This document shows, in pieces, positions 54,711 through 63,228 of a stretch of DNA of 64,000 nucleotides (positions are counted from its first letter, which is position 1; each line of letters begins with the position of its first letter). This DNA is from a bacterium (GTDB taxonomy: Bacteria; Sumerlaeota; Sumerlaeia; SLMS01; JAHLLQ01). The notes beneath the pieces were generated by a model. The model was not told the DNA's origin. It saw only the letters and a program-made list of their open reading frames with translations, and ran no database searches. Made by a program: the position numbers and the translations under genes. The DNA lies in the NCBI GenBank assembly GCA_020444065.1, contig JAHLLQ010000001.1, positions 992,001-1,056,000 of the forward strand. The letters are read 5' to 3'.

Positions 54711-55571
54711 TTATCGAAAGAACTGCAGGACGGCCACGACTGCCGAGATGATAACCAGGAAGGTGATGAGTTGAGTCGCCGACTTCCTGTCCATTTGGAG
54801 GCGGGAGACCTGGGAGATCCAGAAGACCCCGCAGATGTAAGGCAAAGCGGGGGTGCCCACGCCTGTCAGGCCGGCGAATGCGATGGCGATCAAGAGTCCA
54901 AGGACCGCCGCGATCGCCGTCCGGCGGAGGGGTAGGCTGAATCGCACGGCCAACCCGAGCAGCAGCGCCATCACGAGCGCGTCGGGAAAACCGAAGAAGG
55001 GCTGGACGCCGAATGGGCGATCGGGATTGGAAGAGGGCAAGGTCACCATGACGTATTCGGCGGCCTTGGCTCCGCGATCGCTCTCCATCATGGCTTTCGT
55101 TGGGCCAAGGAAGACGCTGTAAACGTCGATGAAGATCAGGATCACAAGGACCGGGATAATCCATTCGCGCTGCTGGAAACTGCGCGCCAGTCCGAACCCC
55201 AGCGCGATTCCGAAGAGCATCAGCAGCGGGCCCTGGACAAGGAGACGCCACTGGGTGGGCAAGAAGATGCCGCAACCCAGCAGGGCCGCGAAGGAAACGA
55301 CGCCGAGCACAATCAGTGTATTGCGCGAAGGCGCCTGGAGCGCCAGGAGCGCCATGAGCGCAAGCGAGACGGTCAGTGTAATGACCAGTGGAAGGAACTG
55401 CGCAACGACGTACAGCCAATAGGGCAGCGGGTTTATCCACATCGGCCCCAGTGGCGGCCCCCAGACGAGTCCGGTGAAGAACCAGGCCGCAAACCACAAC
55501 GCAATCGCGCTGCCCAAAGACAACGGGATCCTGCGCTCCTTGACGATCTCCTGTTCAGTCATGGGTTTCAT
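54711..55571 (-). CDS. Presenilin/SPP-like intramembrane aspartyl protease candidate
   Basis: 286 aa with about nine hydrophobic helices. Three motifs of family A22 occur in the right order and spacing: an Asp in a helix (D149 in IFIDVYSVFLG, where presenilin/SPP have YD), a second Asp at the start of the next helix (D197 in FFGFPDALV, where they have GxGD), and PALP at residues 241-244 in a later helix (PAL motif). A hydrophilic loop of about 35 residues lies between the aspartates, as in the family. The Tyr and middle Gly of the motifs are changed, so activity must be tested. It starts 21 bases past the hairpin that follows pilQ. Confidence 0.6.
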   Translation of the reverse strand: MKPMTEQEIVKERRIPLSLGSAIALWFAAWFFTGLVWGPPLGPMWINPLPYWLYVVAQFLPLVITLTVSLALMALLALQAPSRNTLIVLGVVSFAALLGCGIFLPTQWRLLVQGPLLMLFGIALGFGLARSFQQREWIIPVLVILIFIDVYSVFLGPTKAMMESDRGAKAAEYVMVTLPSSNPDRPFGVQPFFGFPDALVMALLLGLAVRFSLPLRRTAIAAVLGLLIAIAFAGLTGVGTPALPYICGVFWISQVSRLQMDRKSATQLITFLVIISAVVAVLQFFR

Positions 55572-55591
55572 CGCACGGTGGCTTCATAGAA

Positions 55592-55621
55592 CGCCGCCTC
55601 CCTGTTTCGAGGGAGGCGGCG
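55592..55621 (-). terminator. Hairpin after pilQ, probable terminator
   Basis: Perfect 12-bp stem (CGCCGCCTCCCT and its complement) with loop GTTTCG. It is 26 bases past the pilQ stop on the minus strand but has no U-run, so termination may be partial and the presenilin-like gene may receive read-through. Confidence 0.55.
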
Positions 55622-55646
55622 GAATCAGCATTTATGGCCTGGGCCA

Positions 55647-57680
55647 TCAGTACTTGATTTTCGGGTCGATCTGCTCTTTCGGTCCCTTGCGGGCGCGAAT
55701 TTCATCGTAGTAGTAATCCGGCAGATCCCAGTTGTAATCGATCTTCTCGTATACGCCCATCTCGTAGACCTCGGGCTGCGGGTCCTTGACGATGTGCGGC
55801 GTCACGAACAGGAAGAGCTCGACGCGGTTCTGTGTGGAGGACTGGCTCTTGAACAGCCAACTGATGACTGGCGCACGAAGCAGCCAGGGAACGCCCGTTT
55901 CGTTCAGAGTCGTATCGAACTGGCGCAGACCGCCGAGGGCGACCGTCTGCTCGTCCTTCACGATCACAGATGTCTCGGCAAAGCGCTCGTCGATGATCGG
56001 GACATTTGTGGCAGCGTCGGTACCGACGAGGATCTTCTGCTCCGGCTGGATCTCCATCTGGACGTAGCCGTGGTTGGTGATGCGCGGGGTCAGTGTGATC
56101 TTGGTGCCAAGGTCCGCGAAACGGATCGAGGCCACGGAGCCCTGCGTCGAGTTGACGGCGTCGCGGTACGGGACCTGACGCTTGATCTCGATGCTGGCTT
56201 CAGTGTTGTTCAGCGAGAGAATCGTCGGGTTGGCCAGCGTCACGGCCTCGCCACGGTTCTCTTCCGCCTCGAGACGCATCTGCAGGATGTAGTCGTTTCC
56301 GAAGATCGAAACATTGTCGGCGATGTGATCGATGAAGAAGGAATCGACGCCGGCAGAGGAGCCGAATCCGCCGAAGGTCTTCGCCAGATCGACCGCGGTG
56401 CCGAGTTCGCCTTCTTCCACCGGGACGAGGGTCGTGAAGTCCTGCTTCGTCCATGTCGTGCGCAGACCCAGATTGCGGGAGGCGCTCTCGGACATATCAA
56501 CCAGGCGGACTTCCATCTTCACCTGCTTCTCCGGAACGTCGAGGCGGGTGATCAGGTCCTGCAGCGTCGCGATGCGATCGGGCACGTCCTTGATGATGAT
56601 TACGTTGGCCTTCTCGGACGACTGAACTTCGCCGGAGTCGCTCATGAACGGATCGAGCGCGTCCATGATCTCATCCGCATCCACCCAGTTCAGCGAAACG
56701 GACTGAATGATTGTTTCCTTCTCTTCCGGCTGAACCAGCTTGCGATCGACGATGCGGACGATGCCGCCATTCTCGATCTTGTAGGCCAGGTTGCGGGACT
56801 TCAGGAGCGCGTCGAGCGCGTCGCCAACCTGCACATTACTGAGGCTGAGCGTCACGCGTCCGTTCACCTGGTCCGGCGTCAGGATGATGTTCAGCCCAAG
56901 CTTCGAGGCAATCAGACGGATGACGTTCTGGAGTTCGGCATCCTTGAAATCCAGATCGACGGTGCGATTCAGGATGTCCATGGTGGTCAGCATACCCAGG
57001 TCCTGGGTGCCCATCTGCTGCGCCTTCTCTTCCGGGGTCAGATCCGGCGGGACGTAGAAGGGAGCGAAGGCATCGGACTGGGCATCTGCCTGACCGGCAC
57101 CGGTCGCGGGCGTGTTGCTGGAGCCGAACTGGTCGGCATCGAGCGCTTCGAGGTCGGCGTTGCTGAGCTTGATGACCTTCCGCGTGGAAGGAGCATCGCT
57201 CACGGACGCGTTGTGGACCTCGATGCTGCCCGGCCGCTCGTAGGACAGCGTCAGCCATCCAGCGCCGGCGACGGCGTGGACATCACGCCATTCGCGCAAG
57301 TCGAATGTCACCTGCACGGCTTCGCGCCCGTCTGCCAAGTTGATTGACTGCGCCTTGGCGGACTGAAGAAGCGTGCTGGCGGACGTGTCGAGGGGAGCCA
57401 GATCGGAGGTCATGAAGGCCTCCGGAATGGTCACGACGACCTGTCGGGCCGCGGGGAACTCGTTGATCTCGATGGGCGCCGGTTCCGTCCACCGGATTCG
57501 CACCCGCTCCTGGTTCTGCGTTTGCTGCAGGTTCCAGGCATGAAGCTGGGGCCCGGCCCACAGCCCGGCCGCCAAGAGCAGCGTGCCAAGGCCTCCGGCG
57601 AGGCTGGGTAATGGAGAAACCAATCGCATCGGGAAAAGGGCTCCTTTTGAATTCTCGCCTGCGCTACGGGAATGGTTCAT
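55647..57680 (-). CDS. pilQ: Type IV pilus secretin PilQ
   Basis: 677 aa. Signal segment near residues 20-47, AMIN-like domain (WNLQQTQNQERVRIRWTE..., 49-150), STN/N0 domain (VDLDFKDAELQNVIRLIASKLGLNIILT, about 240-310), secretin N1 (SLNWVDADEIMDALDPFM... about 330-395) and the secretin core to residue 640 (AVTLANPTILSLNN, VALGGLRQFDTTLNETGVPWLLRAPVISWLFK, ELFLFVTPHIV). Forms the outer-membrane pore through which pili pass. GGAAGGA lies 7 bases before the ATG. Last gene of pilMNOPQ order. Confidence 0.95.
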   Translation of the reverse strand: MNHSRSAGENSKGALFPMRLVSPLPSLAGGLGTLLLAAGLWAGPQLHAWNLQQTQNQERVRIRWTEPAPIEINEFPAARQVVVTIPEAFMTSDLAPLDTSASTLLQSAKAQSINLADGREAVQVTFDLREWRDVHAVAGAGWLTLSYERPGSIEVHNASVSDAPSTRKVIKLSNADLEALDADQFGSSNTPATGAGQADAQSDAFAPFYVPPDLTPEEKAQQMGTQDLGMLTTMDILNRTVDLDFKDAELQNVIRLIASKLGLNIILTPDQVNGRVTLSLSNVQVGDALDALLKSRNLAYKIENGGIVRIVDRKLVQPEEKETIIQSVSLNWVDADEIMDALDPFMSDSGEVQSSEKANVIIIKDVPDRIATLQDLITRLDVPEKQVKMEVRLVDMSESASRNLGLRTTWTKQDFTTLVPVEEGELGTAVDLAKTFGGFGSSAGVDSFFIDHIADNVSIFGNDYILQMRLEAEENRGEAVTLANPTILSLNNTEASIEIKRQVPYRDAVNSTQGSVASIRFADLGTKITLTPRITNHGYVQMEIQPEQKILVGTDAATNVPIIDERFAETSVIVKDEQTVALGGLRQFDTTLNETGVPWLLRAPVISWLFKSQSSTQNRVELFLFVTPHIVKDPQPEVYEMGVYEKIDYNWDLPDYYYDEIRARKGPKEQIDPKIKY

Positions 57681-57684
57681 TGGA

Positions 57685-58596
57685 TTATCCTTCCTCGCTC
57701 TTCACACGAACCAGGAACTCATTGTCCTGGTAAGTGAAGATGACTTCACCGGGCAGAATATCCTGGATGACGACCTGCGGGAAACGGGGAACTTTGTCGC
57801 CCCGGCGCAGGATGTCATCGCCGATCAAGACGTAGGAATCTTCCGGCTGAACTTTATCGACAATCACACCACGGGTATTTTCAATAACCCAGCGCGGAGG
57901 CGGATTGATATCCGGCGTGGGGGTCGCGTGCGGCTGGTTGACGCGCTCGGGGTCCGTCTGCGTTAGGATCTGAATCTGACGAAGAATCTGTGACCGAAGG
58001 CGATTGGCTTCCGGCGCCTGTTGGGTGTCCTTATACTTCGTGGTGATTTCTTCGGTGATCTCCTGCGCCCTGCGAAGGCTTGGCAGATCGCCGAGAGCCA
58101 TCAATTCGCGTACATCGTCGAGCAGTTCGTTGACGACGATCTGATTGCGAACCCAGGGAATGATCATCGGATCGATGCCCTGGGGGAAGTAGACGAACTT
58201 GGGCTTCGTCCCCAGCAGGGCTTCCCGAACTTCCTTGGTCTCAAACAGGTTCCGCGGGGATCGGGGGTCCTCATCGGCCTCGCGTCCGAGCTGAGCGGCG
58301 CGCGGCAGGCTGATGAGCATCTCGATCTCCTCGACCGTCGCCTCGATCTGAGTATCGTCACCATTGGCTGCATCATTGCCTTCGTCGAACTCGAAGACGG
58401 CCTCATCCTCGGCGGGCAACTGAGAGGCGAGATCCGGCTCGGCCTCCTCAGTAGTGCCTTCGTCCAAGCCGGCGTTTTCGACGTCCGATGCGGCAACCAA
58501 CTCCGCAGACCGCTGTGCCTGGATCCCTCTGGGGGCCAGAAGGGAAAGCAACGCCAGCACAACAACGGGCAGCAAGGGCGTTGGGCGAATTCTCAT
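57685..58596 (-). CDS. pilP: PilP-position periplasmic protein
   Basis: About 303 aa from ATG 58596, preceded by AAAGGA 7 bases upstream. Signal peptide (LLPVVVLALLSLLAPRGIQA), a long acidic middle, a helical segment (residues 160-220), then a C-terminal beta domain RWVIENTRGVIVDKVQPEDSYVLIGDDILRRGDKVPRFPQVVIQDILPGEVIFTYQD. That tail resembles the HR domain of PilP/GspC, which docks on the secretin. Gene order (pilM-N-O-this-pilQ) supports the assignment. It is nearly twice the length of a usual PilP, and no lipobox Cys was seen. Confidence 0.7.
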   Translation of the reverse strand: MRIRPTPLLPVVVLALLSLLAPRGIQAQRSAELVAASDVENAGLDEGTTEEAEPDLASQLPAEDEAVFEFDEGNDAANGDDTQIEATVEEIEMLISLPRAAQLGREADEDPRSPRNLFETKEVREALLGTKPKFVYFPQGIDPMIIPWVRNQIVVNELLDDVRELMALGDLPSLRRAQEITEEITTKYKDTQQAPEANRLRSQILRQIQILTQTDPERVNQPHATPTPDINPPPRWVIENTRGVIVDKVQPEDSYVLIGDDILRRGDKVPRFPQVVIQDILPGEVIFTYQDNEFLVRVKSEEG

Positions 58597-58637
58597 CTTG
58601 CGATCCTTTCCGTGCCTCTTCCTCTCGGAGGCGGGTC

Positions 58638-59192
58638 TCATCGAGACCGGAACATGAATGTCGAAATCCCAACTTCCATCGGGTGAATACTCGGGCGATT
58701 CGGGTCATTCGAGAGCGAGAACCCGTTCACACGCATGAAGCGGTCGGGGTTGCATTCGATCAGGTTCAGGAACTGACCGAATTCATGGTAACGTGCCGAT
58801 CCCTTGACACTGTAGGGGATCTCTTCATACAGCGCGCGGCGCTTGGGAGCTTCCGGAGCCACGCGAGTCTGCACAACGCCCGTCTTTGTCAGGCTGTCGC
58901 GCAGCAGGGTCAGGAATTCGATGGCGCGCCGATCTTCGGGCAACCGCTCCTTCGCCCGCCGAACCACTTCTGCCATCTGTTCCCGCTCGGCAGTGTTCTC
59001 AATCAGAGCGCGCATGCGATTAATCTCGGCCTGATCCTTCTTGATCTGCGCATTCAGGGTACCGCGTTCCTTCTGGGTCTTTGCGATGACCGGCTTGCTC
59101 AGCCAGTAATAATAGCCCACCAGGAACCCTAGGAACGCAGCCATGATCAGCCCGATCAATAGCGCCTGCTTGTTTTTTTCGGTAAAGACCAT
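58638..59192 (-). CDS. pilO: Type IV pilus assembly protein PilO
   Basis: 184 aa from ATG 59192 with GGAGGA 9 bases upstream (a TTG nine bases earlier is less likely). One N-terminal helix (LLIGLIMAAFLGFLVGYYYWL), a coiled-coil stretch (residues 35-75), then a ferredoxin-like fold of about 100 residues. Pairs with PilN in the periplasm to form the alignment complex linking PilM and PilQ. Family identity rests mainly on topology and gene order. Confidence 0.88.
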   Translation of the reverse strand: MVFTEKNKQALLIGLIMAAFLGFLVGYYYWLSKPVIAKTQKERGTLNAQIKKDQAEINRMRALIENTAEREQMAEVVRRAKERLPEDRRAIEFLTLLRDSLTKTGVVQTRVAPEAPKRRALYEEIPYSVKGSARYHEFGQFLNLIECNPDRFMRVNGFSLSNDPNRPSIHPMEVGISTFMFRSR

Positions 59193-59280
59193 CGTGATCA
59201 ATCCTCCGGCTGGTCGTCCGTTTCGTAGGTTTCGTCAAACTACCCCGGCTGCGGCTCACGCCACGGTCCGGATGGCTGCA

Positions 59281-60051
59281 TCAACCGCCTGCGCTATCCT
59301 CGGATGTCAGCGGTTGGCTGATGAGAGTGAACTTGAACTTCGAGCACTGCCGATTGCTGATCTTCGCCGCTTCAAAGGGCGAGAACGCGATGTTCGGCTC
59401 AAAGTGCTCCATGAAGCCGACCTGTTCGCCAGAGAATGGTACTTCGACCTTGTTGTTCTCCAGCGAACGATAGAAGTCGATGATCAACTGCAGTCGCTGG
59501 TCGCTGGTTCCGTTCTCCACGTAGGAGACGCCTTCCATATCCAGCTTCTGTTTGATCACGGGCTTCATAACGCGCGATGGGGCCGGGCCCTTCTTCTTCT
59601 TTGCCCACGCCGCATAGCGTGCACGCGACTCTGCCGTTTCAACTTCCTTCACATCTTCTACCACGCGGATGTTGGTCAGGAAAACGCCTTCCGGAACCAA
59701 CATCGGCAGGATGTTCAGCTTACGTGCCCAGAAGAGGCGATTCTCGGGATCGAGGGCCTTAAGGACGGCGATCTGGTTGCGCAGAGCCGTCATCGAATCC
59801 TGGACCTCTGCGTACTGGGTCTTCATGTCCTTCAGTTCATCCGCCACCTTCTTGGCTTCGGCCTTGACTCTGGCGGTCCTCTTCAATTCGCTGCTGCGAT
59901 AGTTATAGATCCAGCCGCCGCCACCAAGGACCACCGCGAAGGCGATGATCAGGATCAGGGCGACCACCATCGTACCGCTGGTTTCGGACGTCTTGGCGGC
60001 ACCGCGAACGTCCGCCGCCGTCTCTTGGGGAAGTAGGTTAATCCGAATCAT
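59281..60051 (-). CDS. pilN: Type IV pilus assembly protein PilN
   Basis: 256 aa. Cytoplasmic N-terminus MIRINLLPQE is the conserved PilM-binding peptide. One transmembrane helix (MVVALILIIAFAVVLGGGGWI), a long coiled coil (about 55-100) and a C-terminal ferredoxin-like domain. It is longer than the usual 200 aa, owing to a lysine-rich insert AAWAKKKKGPAPSRVMK. Starts 3 bases after pilM ends, so it is cotranscribed. Confidence 0.92.
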   Translation of the reverse strand: MIRINLLPQETAADVRGAAKTSETSGTMVVALILIIAFAVVLGGGGWIYNYRSSELKRTARVKAEAKKVADELKDMKTQYAEVQDSMTALRNQIAVLKALDPENRLFWARKLNILPMLVPEGVFLTNIRVVEDVKEVETAESRARYAAWAKKKKGPAPSRVMKPVIKQKLDMEGVSYVENGTSDQRLQLIIDFYRSLENNKVEVPFSGEQVGFMEHFEPNIAFSPFEAAKISNRQCSKFKFTLISQPLTSEDSAGG

Positions 60052-60054
60052 AGC

Positions 60055-61200
60055 CTATCCCACCACCTTTCGCAGGGCGAGCCCGATCGCCACCCCAAGG
60101 TGTTCCTTGGACGCCGAGAGCAAGTCGGTGTTCACGCCGCTGGCGACCTGGAAGTTGCGCAGCGGGTCGAACAACTCGACCTCCATTTCCAACTCGGAGG
60201 ACAGGAACTGGGGCAAGTGAGGCATCCGGGATGTGCCACCGCCGAGGATGAGCCGCGAGACGGTGTGTCCGCCCGCCTGGTTTTCAAAGAACTGAACCGA
60301 GCGGCGAATCTCGCCCACCAGGTTCATCAGAACATTGCGAGTTGCTTTGTTGACCGATGCTTCGAGCGTCTCGTCACCCAGGTCGGAGCCGGTAATGCGC
60401 TCCACGGTGCCGCGGATCGAGCTGATCAGCGAGGACTCTTCTTCTTCGGTCGCTTCGGCGTTCTCCGGCATCGGCGCCCCGATGGCCTGCTTCATTTCTT
60501 CGGCACGCTTGTAGGGAACGCTGGTCTTCTGCACGATCGATTGGGTGACCGCGTTGCCGGCGATGCTGATGTCGCGAGAGAATCGCGACGTCCCGCCGAG
60601 GTAGATATTAATATTGGTGATCTCCGCTCCGATGTTCACCAGAGCCACGCAGTCCGAAGCCTGAGGCTCGTAGGCGATTTCGTAGCTGTTCAGGAAGGCG
60701 AAGGAATCCACATCGACAATCACGGGCGTCAGGCCGACGCCGCGCACCAGGCCGACGTGCTCGCTCACCAGGTCCTTCTTGGCGGAAACGAGCAGAACAT
60801 CGACCTTGCCCGCCGTGGCCGAAGGGCCAAGGACGACCGAGTCGATATTCACTTCGTCGATATGGAAGGGGATATACTCTTCCGCCTCCCACCGCAGCGC
60901 GTTCTTCAACTCGGCCTCTGGCATTTGAGGAAGTTGAATATACCGCACGATGATGGATTCGCCGCTGACAGCACTGACGCAGTACTTGGCGGTGATGCGG
61001 GCGTCATCAATCGCCCGCCGGATGGCTTGGGTCTTCAATTCGCGAGGATCTGCCGGCGGCGAACTCTTGTCGCCGTTCGGGTAGACATCGGCGATCCCGA
61101 ACTTCTCGACCTCGAGCCGGTTTCCACGCTTCTTGAGTTGGATCGCTTTGACTTTATCCGATCCAATATCCAAACCGATGACGGTTTTGGAGCCAAACAT
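60055..61200 (-). CDS. pilM: Type IV pilus assembly protein PilM
   Basis: 381-aa actin-like ATPase with IGLDIGSDKVKAIQL (phosphate 1), VALVNIGAEITNINIYLGG and LILGGGTSRMPHLPQFLSSEL (phosphate 2 and adenosine motifs). It binds the PilN N-terminal peptide on the cytoplasmic face. Start at ATG 61200 with AGAGGGA 8 bases upstream; a TTG two codons earlier is the only alternative. First gene of the pilus operon. PilB, PilT, PilC and pilins are not in the window. Confidence 0.94.
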   Translation of the reverse strand: MFGSKTVIGLDIGSDKVKAIQLKKRGNRLEVEKFGIADVYPNGDKSSPPADPRELKTQAIRRAIDDARITAKYCVSAVSGESIIVRYIQLPQMPEAELKNALRWEAEEYIPFHIDEVNIDSVVLGPSATAGKVDVLLVSAKKDLVSEHVGLVRGVGLTPVIVDVDSFAFLNSYEIAYEPQASDCVALVNIGAEITNINIYLGGTSRFSRDISIAGNAVTQSIVQKTSVPYKRAEEMKQAIGAPMPENAEATEEEESSLISSIRGTVERITGSDLGDETLEASVNKATRNVLMNLVGEIRRSVQFFENQAGGHTVSRLILGGGTSRMPHLPQFLSSELEMEVELFDPLRNFQVASGVNTDLLSASKEHLGVAIGLALRKVVG

Positions 61201-61579
61201 GGGCAATCCCTCTAGTCGTTAGGTCTCGGTGCCCTGCTCTCTGCCTGGACCTTTCTGGATCTCGTCTCATAGGAGTCGAAGGCCAGATTGCCCTACCTAG
61301 AAAAGTGGGCGCAATACTAGATGCACTCGTTCTCCCTTTCAGTTGATCGGGATCCGACGCACCCGGGACCAATTGCTATCGCAAAATGGCAGTTTGATCC
61401 GGATTTTGCTCTCTCTCGCCAAGTTTCGATTCTTCTGGTGTAAGTCATGATTGAGCCGAACACACCGCCGCAAGGGAAATCAGCACCGCCAGACTGGCCC
61501 CACCGGGCTTGCGCCCCCATCTCATCCCTTGTAACCGTTTGAGTTGGCCGTGTAAACAGCCCTTTTCCCGGAGTCTCCG
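61201..61579. other. Divergent intergenic region, pil operon / GT-C gene
   Basis: 379 bases without a recognised gene. It holds a candidate minus-strand promoter (61314-61342). For the rightward gene no good -35/-10 pair was found near 61580, although TGTAAAC occurs 30 bases upstream. No sigma-54 site was recognised. Several C/T-rich stretches are present. Confidence 0.4.
61314..61342 (-). promoter_or_regulatory. Candidate promoter of pilMNOPQ operon
   Basis: CTGAAA (61342-61337) and TAGTAT (61319-61314) on the minus strand with a 17-base spacer, 4 of 6 matches each. The leader would be about 105 bases. Confidence 0.35.
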
Positions 61580-63160
61580 ATGCGCCGCCTCGAACAAGGC
61601 CTGAAAGGCCCCAATATTCTCATCCGAATCGGCCCGGCTGTTCTCATGCTGGTTATTTTAGCCGCGGGCGCTGCCGGGAGGGCAATAGCCGTTTACGATG
61701 AAGGGCATTTTCTTCTGGCGGCCCACACGATTGCCGAGGGAATTCGCGGCATTTTCTCGGGAAATTCGATCGCCGAGATCCGAGATGCCATCCACCAGGG
61801 CGGCGGGACCCTCTATTTTGCAGCCAAACCTGGGTACATATTCATTTTAGCATTTCTGGATCTGTTGACTGGCGGTTTGACCAGCGGCCGAGCGCTTGCC
61901 CTCTCCGTCCTCTGCGGCGTTGGAGTCGTAGCACTCACGCAATCCATTGCGGAAAAGCGATTCGGATGGCGTACAGGACTTTATGCAGGACTCCTGGTCG
62001 CACTGAATCCACTCGTGCTGCAGTTTGGCCGAATGGCGCTCGGTGTAGAACCCGCTGTCTTTCTCGCACTCCTCGCCTTCTGGATTATGGAACATGCAGA
62101 TGGCAAAGCATGGCGCGCTGCGCTCGCGGGTGCCGTCGCGTTCGCAGCGTTCACATGCCATTATAACGTTGCTCCTTTGATGCTCGCACTGGGCATCGGA
62201 GCCTGGCCGCTTTGGAGTCGTCGCACACGCATCGCCCTGATAGCAGGGGGCATTGTGTCAGCCGGCCTATTCGAAGGCGCTTTGCTCGGTGTCGACTTCG
62301 TTCTGCGAAATGCCTATCCGGACTTCCGCAGTTTCTTTGGCGAGTTGTACTACAACTTCGCCGTTCACCAGGTCGCCGGCGGCGAAGAAGCCGTGATCGC
62401 AGCAGGCGCAGCGGAATCAACCGATGGCGTTCGCGGCTACGGAGCGGCGGCATGGTTCTACCTGATCGGAACACTCGCGGCGGGAATGCACTGGCTTCTG
62501 ATTGTCGGCGTGGTCGGACTCATTTGGATGAAGCGCGAGCCGATCATCGAAGGGTCGGATCAGCGACTCCTTCTCTGGTGGACGCTCTTCCCGTTGGTCG
62601 TCTGGAGCCTCTATCCATGGAAGGTCGAGCGGTCGTTCTTGAACGTCGTCCCGGGAATCGCCGTCCTGGCAGCCGTCGTCCTCGATCGGTTCCAGGAGCG
62701 CTGGAATCGAGCGGGACAGGAGGGGGAGGCGAACGCCGTTTGGAAGGCCCTCGGCTGGTTTCCGATCGCAATGGTGCTGCTGACGGCCGTGCTTCTTTCG
62801 ATCCCACAACTCTCCCCCGATCCGTCCGGACAGAGGCGCCTGGTCATGAACAATCGTGACTGGATTGCATCGCTTCCGCGCGGATCGTTCACGGCCACAT
62901 CGTTCAATTGGCGCTCGGCTCCGATCTGGAAGTGGTATCTGGGCCCGGAATTGCATCGGATGGACATCGAAACGCCGGGGATCGACTTCTCCAGCTTCGA
63001 CCTGCCGCTCTATGCAGCCCAGGACCCCCAAAGTGCCCTCCCAGACCCGGGATATGCGGCCCAGGAGCCGGAGTTCGAAGGCGCCCAGCCGGTGCTGGAA
63101 CTCCGTGACGATCCCGCGTTTGCCTTCCTGAGACGCCCTCAGAATCCTAGACCCCAGTAG
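61580..63160 (+). CDS. GT39-like membrane glycosyltransferase (GT-C fold)
   Basis: 526 aa with about ten hydrophobic helices. The first periplasmic loop AVYDEGHFLLAAHTI carries the Asp-Glu pair (D40-E41) expected of PMT/ArnT-type enzymes. Uses a polyprenyl-phosphate sugar to modify proteins or lipids on the outer face of the inner membrane. A soluble C-terminal domain (residues 415-526) follows. The ATG at 61580 is the only start near the first helix; its ribosome site is weak (GGAG 7-8 bases upstream). Acceptor unknown. Confidence 0.85.
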   Translation: MRRLEQGLKGPNILIRIGPAVLMLVILAAGAAGRAIAVYDEGHFLLAAHTIAEGIRGIFSGNSIAEIRDAIHQGGGTLYFAAKPGYIFILAFLDLLTGGLTSGRALALSVLCGVGVVALTQSIAEKRFGWRTGLYAGLLVALNPLVLQFGRMALGVEPAVFLALLAFWIMEHADGKAWRAALAGAVAFAAFTCHYNVAPLMLALGIGAWPLWSRRTRIALIAGGIVSAGLFEGALLGVDFVLRNAYPDFRSFFGELYYNFAVHQVAGGEEAVIAAGAAESTDGVRGYGAAAWFYLIGTLAAGMHWLLIVGVVGLIWMKREPIIEGSDQRLLLWWTLFPLVVWSLYPWKVERSFLNVVPGIAVLAAVVLDRFQERWNRAGQEGEANAVWKALGWFPIAMVLLTAVLLSIPQLSPDPSGQRRLVMNNRDWIASLPRGSFTATSFNWRSAPIWKWYLGPELHRMDIETPGIDFSSFDLPLYAAQDPQSALPDPGYAAQEPEFEGAQPVLELRDDPAFAFLRRPQNPRPQ

Positions 63161-63228
63161 AAACCCTCCGAACAGGCACGAAATCCGCACTACCTATCGG
63201 CCGAGATCGTTTGGGATGGGTTCTGTAC

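Noticed and set aside
52216-57347. Plus-strand frames of 473 and 517 codons (52216-53637, 55794-57347)
   Set aside because: Antisense to miaB and pilQ, whose motifs are complete; no ribosome site or domain in the shadows.
60100-61215. 371-codon plus-strand frame opposite pilM
   Set aside because: PilM motifs fix the coding strand; this frame is a GC-driven shadow.
61490-61515. Sigma-54 promoter (TGGC...TTGC) upstream of the GT39-like gene
   Set aside because: The spacing between TGGC and TTGC is two bases too long for the -24/-12 consensus.
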